DNA of 64,000 nt, taken from the NCBI GenBank assembly GCA_044238605.1, contig JBIICY010000003.1, positions 186,001 to 250,000 on the forward strand, given 5' to 3'. Position 1 is the first letter of the stretch. Each line of letters begins with the position of its first letter. Under the pieces are notes generated by a model that did no database searches, was not told where the DNA came from, and worked only from the letters and a program-made list of their open reading frames with translations. Shown here piece after piece: positions 24,994-33,800 of this stretch. Made by a program: the position numbers and the translations under genes. This DNA is from UBA10438 sp044238605 (GTDB lineage Bacteria; Bacteroidota; Ignavibacteria; Kapaibacteriales; Kapaibacteriaceae).

Positions 24994-25755
24994 ATGTCTC
25001 GCATCCCCAAATACATCCGCAGAATCGGCTTTTTGCTCCTGGTACTTTGCCTGCAGAGCCCCTTTGCACTTGACCTCAAATCGCAGGTGGCTGGCCGCGG
25101 GCCCACGATTCAGGATTCAACGATCGTCTTTACGCCAGTTGTTCCGCTGATCGGAGAGGAGTCCCGGACTGTGCTAGCGAGCCAGGGGGCCGGTGTAAAC
25201 CTCTTGTTCTCGGGTAGCGGATGGTCGGTGGGCGGTTATTACCTAGCAGACCTGGGGTCGTCGTTATCGATCTGCATCGACGCGTTCTTTGCCACACGCC
25301 GCAATGCCGATGAGTTGGAAGACGCCCTGTTCAACAACATCCCCGTTGTGAGACAGAAAGTTAACAGGGTGTTTAACGTGCCCTTGAGCCTGTCGCTACG
25401 CTACCGTCTGTTTGAGGAGTCGCTTCAGGAATCATTTAGGCCCTATCTCACCGCGGGTGCAACGGCCACGGCTGTTCTGGTTACTCCATACCTGCGCTTC
25501 GACGAGTCAACCTATGAGTACCGGTATTATGAGTTCTTCCAGTCGTTTTCCCATGCATCAACGACATACCGTCCAGGCGGGTTTATAGGAATTGGGTCGA
25601 ATTTTGGAAGTCTTGAAAAGGGGAGTGCGTTTGGAATCAGCGTTCGCTACTTTTTCATTCCGTACGGTGAGCCAGGGATTGAGAGTCTGCAAAAACTTCC
25701 GATGACCAACTTCGACGGATTGTTTATCACGCTCTCAATTGGTTCGAATTGGTAG
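24994..25755 (+). CDS. Predicted outer-membrane beta-barrel-like protein, unknown
   Basis: 253 residues. An N-terminal signal anchor (FLLLVLCLQSPFAL, about residues 13-26) then an alternating polar/aromatic strand pattern: GVNLLFSGSGWSVGGYYLADLGSSLS, VFNVPLSLSLRYRLF, FRPYLTAGATATAVLV, YRPGGFIGIGSNFGS, SAFGISVRYFFIPYG, ending GLFITLSIGSNW with a terminal aromatic residue, as in many outer-membrane barrels and T9SS-associated porin-like proteins. No family is recognised. It stands before trmO with nine bases between, perhaps in the same transcript. Confidence 0.7.
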   Translation: MSRIPKYIRRIGFLLLVLCLQSPFALDLKSQVAGRGPTIQDSTIVFTPVVPLIGEESRTVLASQGAGVNLLFSGSGWSVGGYYLADLGSSLSICIDAFFATRRNADELEDALFNNIPVVRQKVNRVFNVPLSLSLRYRLFEESLQESFRPYLTAGATATAVLVTPYLRFDESTYEYRYYEFFQSFSHASTTYRPGGFIGIGSNFGSLEKGSAFGISVRYFFIPYGEPGIESLQKLPMTNFDGLFITLSIGSNW

Positions 25756-25764
25756 CCTGACACA

Positions 25765-26430
25765 ATGTTCACTCTAGAGCCGATCGGCATAGTCCGCACA
25801 CCTTATACGCGTTTTTACGACACTCCGCGTCAGCCAGCAGTGGACCAGCTCGTGGACGACTCCGTGGTTGAGCTTCTTCCGGGCAGGAATTATGAACAGG
25901 CGGTTCACGACCTAGAGGGGTGCGACAGGATCTGGCTTGTTGTGTTTTTCCACCTTGCTGGAACATGGAAACCGAAGGTCCTGCCTCCGCGCGGTCGCAC
26001 CAAGCGTGGTGTGTTCGCAACCCGCTCGCCCCATAGGCCAAATCCGATTGGACTGACTTGCTGTGAGCTTCTGGAGGTACGTGGACGAACCCTGCGAGTT
26101 CGTGGGACAGATCTGATCGACCAGACGCCCGTTCTGGATATCAAACCATACCTTGCCTACGCTGATGCGTTCCCGGAGGCTCGTGTGTCGTGGATAGACG
26201 ACCTCTCAACTGGAGTGTTTGATGTTCCAGTGGATGCACTAGCCGACCTACCAACGGATGTATGCGAGCATGTCGTTCGAATCCTGCGGACAGATCCGTT
26301 CCCTCATCCGTATCGGCGGATCGAGCAGAAGGCCAACGGAGTCTACCTGATCTCCGTACGAGAATTCAGAATCGAGTATCGCATTGACAATTCGTGCATC
26401 CGCATTCTTGGATCACACGTAGTTTTGTAA
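25765..26430 (+). CDS. trmO: tRNA (N6-threonylcarbamoyladenosine(37)-N6)-methyltransferase
   Basis: 221 residues. A SAM-dependent methylase that makes m6t6A37 in threonine tRNAs. The TsaA/TrmO core is seen: PIGIVRTPYTRFYDTPRQPA at the start, LEGCDRIWLVVFFH, RGVFATRSPHRPNPIGLT (the conserved RSPxRPNPIG block), LRVRGTDLIDQTPVLDIKPYLAYAD. The C-terminal extension matches the two-domain E. coli type. Two bases separate its stop from the metH start. Confidence 0.92.
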   Translation: MFTLEPIGIVRTPYTRFYDTPRQPAVDQLVDDSVVELLPGRNYEQAVHDLEGCDRIWLVVFFHLAGTWKPKVLPPRGRTKRGVFATRSPHRPNPIGLTCCELLEVRGRTLRVRGTDLIDQTPVLDIKPYLAYADAFPEARVSWIDDLSTGVFDVPVDALADLPTDVCEHVVRILRTDPFPHPYRRIEQKANGVYLISVREFRIEYRIDNSCIRILGSHVVL

Positions 26431-26432
26431 AA

Positions 26433-29400
26433 ATGACAGACATCCGCTCTCTGCTCAATAGCAGAATTCTCATGCTGGACGGTGCCATGGGCACTATGAT
26501 ACAGCGACTCCAACTAACCGAAGAGGATTACCGCGGCAAGCGTTTTGCCGATCATGAACAATCTCTTCGAGGTAATAACGATCTACTGGTGCTTACGCAG
26601 CCAGATGCGATCAGAGACATCCATCTGTCGTATCTGCTGGCTGGCGCAGATATCGTTGAAACAAACACGTTTTCAAGCACTCCGATAGGTCAGGCCGAAT
26701 ATGGGCTTTCTGCCCTTGCTCGTGAGATCAGTCGGGAAGGGGCTCGCTTAGCACGCGAGGCTACAGCTGAGATGATGCGCCGTGATCCATCGAGGCCCCG
26801 CTTTGTTGCAGGGTCCATAGGTCCAACGACAAAGATGCTGTCGATGTCGCCTGATGTAAATAATCCGGGCTACAGAGCTGTCACGTTCAACGACATGAAA
26901 CTGTCGTTTCGCGAACAGATGCTGGGCTTGTTTGAGGGCGGGGCAGATCTATTGCTGATCGAAACAATAACCGACACACTGAACGCAAAGGCAGCGATCA
27001 AAGCCTATGCAGAGCTATGTGACGAGCTGCATATTGATGTGCCAGTGATGATCAGCGGAACCATCACCGATATGTCTGGCAGAACCCTCTCTGGTCAGAC
27101 TCCGGCGGCGTTCTGGACGTCGATCTGTCATACACGAAATCTCTTGTCGGTAGGCTTGAACTGCGCGCTCGGATCGAGCATGATGCGTCCGTTTATTGAG
27201 GAGATTTCTGGTGTCTCTTCGGCCTACGTGTCGTTGTATCCGAATGCAGGTCTTCCAAATGCAATGGGTGGATATGACGAGACTGCCGGCTACATGGCTG
27301 AGCAGGCAAAAGAATATGCCGAGGCTGGTTTCGTAAACATCTTAGGAGGGTGTTGCGGAACAACTCCGGAGCATATTGCCGCTATTGCTGATGCTGTGCG
27401 TGGTATCGCACCCCGCACAATTCCTGCGCCGCGTCCGTACTTGCGGCTAAGTGGTTTGGAAATGCTGGAAGTACGTCCTGAAACCAACTTTGTGAATGTC
27501 GGTGAGCGTACCAACGTTACCGGATCACGTGCGTTTGCAAAGCTGATCCAGCAGGGGGCTAACGAAAAAGCACTTGATGTTGCGCGCCAGCAGGTAGAGA
27601 ACGGTGCCCAGATAATCGACATTAACATGGACGAGGGATTGCTGGATTCCGAGGCCGTGATGAAGGAATTCCTAAACCTCATTGCCGCAGAACCCGACAT
27701 TTCGCGTGTTCCGATTATGATCGATTCGTCGAAGTGGTCCGTCCTGGAAGCAGGTCTGCAGTGTATTCAGGGCAAAGGAATTGTTAATTCGATCTCGTTG
27801 AAGGACGGCGAATCGGAGTTTATCAAGCGAGCCGTCAGCTGCCGCGATTACGGCGCTGCCGTCATTGTGATGGCGTTCGATGAATCAGGACAGGCAGACA
27901 CACTGCAGCGCCGTATCGATGTCTGCAAGCGTGCCTATGACATACTGGTTCATCAGGTAGGGTTTCCTGCCAGTGATATCATATTCGATCCGAACATTCT
28001 TACAGTTGGCACTGGTATTGAGGAGCACAACGGATACGCGGTAGATTTTATCAACGCAACGGCGTGGATCAAAAACAACTTGCCTCAGGCGCGCGTCAGC
28101 GGTGGGGTGAGCAACATTTCGTTCTCATTCCGAGGGAACGAGCCCGTTCGGCGTGCGATGCATACTGCTTTTCTGTACCATGCAATTAAGGCTGGCATGG
28201 ATATGGGCATCGTGAATGCGGGGCAGATTGATGTCTATGATCAAATCGACCCTCAGCTGCTTGAACACGTGGAAGACGTGCTGCTGAACCGCAGACCAGA
28301 TGCAACAGACAGGCTTCTTGTGCTAGCCGAGCAATTCAAAGTACAGGAAGCAAGTACCGAAAAGATTGAGGAGTGGAGAAATGGAGATGTTGCATCTCGA
28401 CTAAAGCACGCGCTTATCAAGGGTATAACCGAGTTTATTGATCAGGATGTGGAAGAAGCCCGTCAACAGTACCCATCGCCCCTTTCGATTATTGAAGGTC
28501 CGCTGATGTCGGGCATGAGTATCGTCGGCGATCTGTTTGGTGAAGGCAAGATGTTCCTTCCGCAGGTTGTTAAGAGTGCACGTGTGATGAAGAAGGCCGT
28601 TGCCGTGCTGACGCCCTACATGGAAGAGGAGAAACGCCTGAGTGGTAAGCAGACAAGCGATGCGGGTGTAGTTCTCATGGCTACGGTAAAGGGAGACGTG
28701 CACGATATCGGTAAGAACATTGTTGGAGTTGTGCTCGGGTGCAACAATTACCGCGTGATTGACCTGGGTGTGATGGTGCCCGCCGATACAATTGTTGATG
28801 CCGCAATTCGCGAGAACGTAGATGTGATCGGGCTTTCAGGCCTTATAACGCCTTCCCTCGACGAAATGGTCCACGTTGCCAAGGAGCTTGCGCGACGGGG
28901 CGTTGCAAAGCCATTGCTCATAGGCGGCGCTACAACATCGCGCATCCACACCGCAGTGAAGATCGCTCCAAACGTTGACTTCCCGGTGATCCATGTGCTC
29001 GATGCATCGAAAGCAGTGCCTGTGGTTGGATCGCTTCTGCACAGTGAGGGGGCTGAATCATTTACCAGTGATGTTTCCCGAGAGTATGCAACGCTGCGCG
29101 ACGACTATGCCCGCCGCTCTGCGTCAAAATCATATCGTACGCTCGCAGAATCTCGGTCAAATTCCTTCGTGCTAGAGCATACACCACTTGTCATGCCGGC
29201 AAATCCCGACGTACAGGTTCAGCAGAACATCCCACTTGAAATTGTAAGAACGTACATCGATTGGACACCGTTCTTTCTGTCCTGGGAGTTACGAGGAAGA
29301 TATCCAGAGATCTTTGACGACCATGTCGTTGGAGCAGAGGCAAAGAAACTATTCGATGATGCCAATGCCCTGCTCGACGACATCGTTGCCCATTCTTCGA

Positions 29401-30083
29401 TTCGCGTGCATGCAGTGAGCGGAGTTTTTCCGGCACTGCGGGACGGCGATGACGTCTGTATTGGTGCCTCGGAACGACTGCATTTCTTGCGACAACAAAC
29501 GGTGAAAGCTCCGGGGCTGCCTAACTACTCACTTGCAGATTTTATTCGCGCTCAGGACGAGGTGCCGCAAGGACAAACAGATCATATCGGTGCATTTGTC
29601 GTAACGGCAGGTGATGGAGTGGATGAACTGTGCGCGACGTATGAACAGCAGCACGACGATTATTCATCGATCATGGTAAAGGCAATTGCCGATAGGCTTG
29701 CAGAGGCAGCGGCAGAGTGGTTGCATCAGTATGTACGAACAACGCAATGGGGATATGATCAGAACGAACAACTCACGAATCAAGAGTTGATCGCGGAGGG
29801 ATATAGTGGCATACGTCCTGCTCCAGGATATCCTGCATGTCCGGATCACACAGAGAAAGTAACATTGTTTAGGCTTCTCAATGCGCAAGAGAACATTGGT
29901 GTTTCGCTCACGGAATCCATGGCGATGAGTCCAGCGTCGAGCGTTAGTGGTTGGTATTTCGCGCATCCGCAATCAACATACTTTGCCATTACGTCTATAC
30001 AGGAAGATCAACTGCGGGACTATGCTCAGCGGAAGGGGTGGACCCTTCAGGAAGCTGAACGTTGGCTGGCCCCACTGCTGTAA
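26433..30083 (+). CDS. metH: Cobalamin-dependent methionine synthase
   Basis: 1216 residues from ATG 26433 (MTDIRSLLNSRILMLDGAMGTMI). Transfers the methyl of 5-methyltetrahydrofolate to homocysteine through methylcobalamin. All four modules are visible: homocysteine-binding (1-330; zinc cysteines in LNCALG and GGCCGTTPEH), pterin-binding (about 350-620; NVGERTNVTGS, DINMDEG), cap and B12-binding (about 645-895; cobalt-ligand His in GDVHDIGKNIVG), and the reactivation domain (about 910-1216; RPAPGYPACPDHTEK). Length and motifs are normal. No cobalamin riboswitch precedes it; it follows trmO directly. Confidence 0.98.
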   Translation: MTDIRSLLNSRILMLDGAMGTMIQRLQLTEEDYRGKRFADHEQSLRGNNDLLVLTQPDAIRDIHLSYLLAGADIVETNTFSSTPIGQAEYGLSALAREISREGARLAREATAEMMRRDPSRPRFVAGSIGPTTKMLSMSPDVNNPGYRAVTFNDMKLSFREQMLGLFEGGADLLLIETITDTLNAKAAIKAYAELCDELHIDVPVMISGTITDMSGRTLSGQTPAAFWTSICHTRNLLSVGLNCALGSSMMRPFIEEISGVSSAYVSLYPNAGLPNAMGGYDETAGYMAEQAKEYAEAGFVNILGGCCGTTPEHIAAIADAVRGIAPRTIPAPRPYLRLSGLEMLEVRPETNFVNVGERTNVTGSRAFAKLIQQGANEKALDVARQQVENGAQIIDINMDEGLLDSEAVMKEFLNLIAAEPDISRVPIMIDSSKWSVLEAGLQCIQGKGIVNSISLKDGESEFIKRAVSCRDYGAAVIVMAFDESGQADTLQRRIDVCKRAYDILVHQVGFPASDIIFDPNILTVGTGIEEHNGYAVDFINATAWIKNNLPQARVSGGVSNISFSFRGNEPVRRAMHTAFLYHAIKAGMDMGIVNAGQIDVYDQIDPQLLEHVEDVLLNRRPDATDRLLVLAEQFKVQEASTEKIEEWRNGDVASRLKHALIKGITEFIDQDVEEARQQYPSPLSIIEGPLMSGMSIVGDLFGEGKMFLPQVVKSARVMKKAVAVLTPYMEEEKRLSGKQTSDAGVVLMATVKGDVHDIGKNIVGVVLGCNNYRVIDLGVMVPADTIVDAAIRENVDVIGLSGLITPSLDEMVHVAKELARRGVAKPLLIGGATTSRIHTAVKIAPNVDFPVIHVLDASKAVPVVGSLLHSEGAESFTSDVSREYATLRDDYARRSASKSYRTLAESRSNSFVLEHTPLVMPANPDVQVQQNIPLEIVRTYIDWTPFFLSWELRGRYPEIFDDHVVGAEAKKLFDDANALLDDIVAHSSIRVHAVSGVFPALRDGDDVCIGASERLHFLRQQTVKAPGLPNYSLADFIRAQDEVPQGQTDHIGAFVVTAGDGVDELCATYEQQHDDYSSIMVKAIADRLAEAAAEWLHQYVRTTQWGYDQNEQLTNQELIAEGYSGIRPAPGYPACPDHTEKVTLFRLLNAQENIGVSLTESMAMSPASSVSGWYFAHPQSTYFAITSIQEDQLRDYAQRKGWTLQEAERWLAPLL

Positions 30084-30086
30084 TCA

Positions 30087-30677
30087 TTGGTAACTGCTGT
30101 GAATTCAAAGAAAACGCTGGCCATACTTGGCTCGGGAACAGGCTCGAATGCCGATGCACTCTGTGCATATGCGAACAATGATGAATGCAGCTATACGCCA
30201 GCGTTGATTATAACAACATCAGCAGAGGCAGGCATATGTTCTGTGGCTGCTAAGCACAATGTGCCCCTTGCAGTTATCCCTCGCGGTGCAGATATAGAAG
30301 CCGAGCTCTCACGTTTGCTGTCGGAATTCTCCATCGATGCCCTTGCATTGGCGGGCTTCATGAGACTTTTGCCGCATGCTACCATTGCACAGCTTAATGG
30401 CAACGTGTTCAACGTGCATCCTGCATTGCTGCCGTCATTCGGCGGCAAGGGCATGTATGGATTGCATGTGCACACCGCAGTACTTGAGTCAGGAGTTCCT
30501 GTTACCGGTGCTACGATCCACCTCGTCAGCGATCAGTATGATGAAGGAGCAGTTCTGGCAAGATCTGAAGTAGAAATCCCCGCTGGAATTGATGCTGTGA
30601 GGCTACAGCAGATCGTAAAACGTCTAGAGCACGACCTATACCCGAAGGCAATATCCGTATATCTACGCAAGAGGTAA
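30087..30677 (+). CDS. purN: Phosphoribosylglycinamide formyltransferase
   Basis: 196 residues from TTG 30087; a GTG at 30099 is an equally possible start. Formylates GAR in purine synthesis with 10-formyltetrahydrofolate. Seen: AILGSGTGSNADAL, ALAGFMRLLP, the catalytic Asn and His in FNVHPALLPSF, GATIHLV and the catalytic Asp in SDQYDEGAVL. Three bases after metH, so part of the same transcript; both genes draw on folate one-carbon units. Confidence 0.95.
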   Translation: MVTAVNSKKTLAILGSGTGSNADALCAYANNDECSYTPALIITTSAEAGICSVAAKHNVPLAVIPRGADIEAELSRLLSEFSIDALALAGFMRLLPHATIAQLNGNVFNVHPALLPSFGGKGMYGLHVHTAVLESGVPVTGATIHLVSDQYDEGAVLARSEVEIPAGIDAVRLQQIVKRLEHDLYPKAISVYLRKR

Positions 30678-30752
30678 CTTTTCATGGCTGAGCCCGTTGA
30701 TGGGTGATGTGGATACTTTCACGGCTATTTCTACCTATGTGTAGAGATTTTG

Positions 30753-30783
30753 TTTGACTATTTCGATCGAAATCACAATCTTG
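30753..30783 (+). promoter_or_regulatory. Candidate promoter with overlapping palindrome upstream of the giant surface-protein gene
   Basis: TTTG (30753-30756) is followed after 19 bases by CAATCTTG (30776-30783), a degenerate match to the TAnnTTTG -7 element with the right spacing. Between them lies a perfect 14-base palindrome, ATTTCGATCGAAAT (30760-30773), that could bind a regulator. The start codon is 100 bases downstream, giving a long leader. The rest of the 205-base gap shows nothing I can name. Confidence 0.35.
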
Positions 30784-30882
30784 GATGATCATCCCTCGGG
30801 ATAGGTGTGTATACGCCTTAACAACAACGAAAATGATGGTTTATAAAAGCACATACTTGTTCACTGTTTTAATGAGGTTTGC

Positions 30883-33800
30883 ATGAGCCGCAGACTGCTA
30901 CTTCTTGTACTCATGACAGGGTTGATGAGCGCTACGCTTGCAACTGCTGGAGACGGGAAAGATGGCGAAGACGTGTTGCGCAAAAGTGGACCGCGTACGC
31001 CGGTGGCGTCGTACCCGCTCCCATTCACAATTACAGCTGCGAATGCGCGCACAAATCCAGCTATCTCGACCGGCTATTATTTCGTCGATTCCGACGATGA
31101 AGCCCCAGATTTCTGGAGGCCTGATCCGTCGCAATTCGTCGACACACTGACGGAGCCAGGCACATGGCGCCGTATTGTTTCTGGCCCGCGTCAGCTTCCA
31201 AACTCGTATTGGTCTGATCCAACTCAGAACCTTTACGGAGGATGGGCGTTCTTCCGCAATCCGGGTAACGTGAACGACTCCACAAATGATGCGTTTGCAG
31301 GACCTATCTCGATCGGGTTCCCGTTCTACTTCAACGGGGTACGTCAGGACTCGTTCTACGTATCTACGAACGGTATCATCGGCTTGTCAAACCGCCGTTA
31401 CTTCTACGAATACGATCAGTTTGGATACCCAACTGTTCGTGCACGTCTGGAAGTAACACCAGGCAATTTCTCAGCCTACGATCCATCTTCTGACGACGTA
31501 CGTGCCCGCACTGGTGACGGCATGACGGATGCAACGGCAGATAATCATGGATTCCTGAACGTAGCATGCGGTGGTAACACAGCTACTGCTACGGGCGGCT
31601 TGCGCAGTGGCGCAAACCGTACGCTGGACGAGGCATCAATTAGTGGTCTCTGGGGAACAGCACGGCCGCAGCTTATTGCTGCTGCTTGGGACGATCTTCA
31701 GGTTTCTGTGTACAACACAGCAGACAACGCCGTTGACGATTTCTCTCGTGTGTATTACAAGCGTTCACCATCGAACGACAAACTTGTAATCTACTACGTT
31801 AACCTTACGCCTGTTGGTGCGAAGACAGCTACAGTTGGTGGTGTTACACACAACGTAACATTCAATCCAAACAACCGTCCAAGCAGCGGTGGCGAACACT
31901 ATCGCTTCTCGTTGCAGGTTACGCTCAACCGTTCAGACAGTTCCGTCGTTGTTCAGTATGAGCGTTTCTCAGGTATTGCCCCTCGCAGTGCCCTGTCTCC
32001 GCACCCTGCAACAGTTTGGATGCGTTGTAACTCAACGGTTGGTGTAACTGGTGCGGCCCGTCGACTGAACTGGAGTGGTTTCCCAACGTCAACCATGCCA
32101 GCAAACACGATGCTTGATTATAATACGATCAAGTACACGCAGTACACTGAGTATCTCCACAACGTAGATGTCGGTGGAACTGTTCGTGCCGTTAGCTCAC
32201 GTAACGACGACAACACGGTACCAAAGGACTTCTTGGCAATCAAGTTCAAGCAGTACAAGAACATCATGCGCGTTATCAACGTGTCATATCGTGTACGCCA
32301 GCTGAACAACAATGCAAACCTTGCGTTTTCGGTTGTTGTGCCAACAGCACAAGCAAACAATTATGAATTGCTTGCAGGCGAAGAACGCCTTGGTGCTATG
32401 CAGCCAGTAGCCATCGTGCAGAGCCTTACAAACGACATTCAAGGCCCTCAGGGCGTGAACTACGTGCGTCAGGGCGTGAACTTCAAGGTTCGCTTCCTTA
32501 TCCGCAACGAGGCCACAGGCAAGATCGTGTATAACACGTCGAAGTCTGTAACTGATGCAGCTCTCCGTGATACGCTCCTTTCTGGCATCTACCGCTGCGA
32601 TATCAACGGTAACAACCAAGCATATCAGCCAGCTGGAACATTCGTGCTTCCGTACGAATTCATCAAGGTTGTGTTCCCTCCATTCGAGCCGAACCCGTTC
32701 ATTGATGACCAGATTGGTCGTCTTCTCACAACAGTTATCGCAGAACCAAAGGACTCTCTGAACCAGCCTCTTGGCGATCAGTGGCCATTTGATGACACGA
32801 CAAGCATCCGCATCTTCTCGATGCGCCGCCTTGCATCTTTCAATGACGACGTAACAGAATACCACCTCGTAGGTGGCGCTGCTATGCCTTCAGTATTGAA
32901 GTGGGTAAATATCGAAACAGACGTAGTTGACGGTGATGAAGTAACAAACAACCCACCACCTCCGCGCGGTGAGTTTGCTGCTGCTAACTCAGACATTTAT
33001 CGTCTCAAGTCACCAGTCATCCGTTTGAACCGTGTTAACCTCGGTAACGTAGACATTCCTGCAGTAGGAACATACGGTGGTGACGAACTCCGTTCATTCC
33101 CGATCAACCTCACACGCAAGAAGCGTGCGGTTCTCTCGATCTCATATCAGCGTACTGGTAAGCTCACTTCGATTAGCCGCGGTTTCTCTGATAACCGTCT
33201 TATCGGACCTGAGCATCGTGTAAACATGATGGCAGTAAACGGTTTCACACCTGGCTATCGTAATCCAGACGAAGTATGGGTTGAATTCGCACGTCCTAGC
33301 AATGATCAGCTGAATGGTATTACAAACATTCAAAACTGGGTGCTCGATCCACAGGCACGTGGTACACTGTATCTCCAGCCATTCCGAGTATGGGGTGGTG
33401 GTGGATATGCACGTGGTTATGATCTTGCAGACTACAACCTCCAGCAAACAGCTTCACTCAACCCGCCACTTGGTGGTTTCCGCGAAGATCTGTACGACGA
33501 CGGTAAGGATAACGAGTACTACAAGGTTACAATCCCAATTCCTGACACAGTTATCAACTGGGTTAACGAAGGTGCACGTAACTTCCGCTTCCGTCTTCGT
33601 GCGCGTTGTTTGAATAACTCAACACCGCCACTTCCAGCAGACGATGAAGACAACTTCTATGTTGACAACGTTAAGATTCTGTATCCTGACGAAGTAACTG
33701 ATGTTGAGTTCTCGAATATTCAGCTTATCTGGCCTTACACGATGGCTCCTGCTTCACAGGCAACTCGTGTTCCAGTTCGCGTGAAGATTTCTAACAACAC

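Noticed and set aside
26310..26432. Possible cobalamin riboswitch before metH
   Set aside because: The region is the coding end of trmO with two bases between genes; no B12 box is visible.
32284..32865. 193-codon minus-strand frame inside the giant surface-protein gene
   Set aside because: Strong codon bias of the sense gene can keep the antisense frame open; no recognisable domain or start site.
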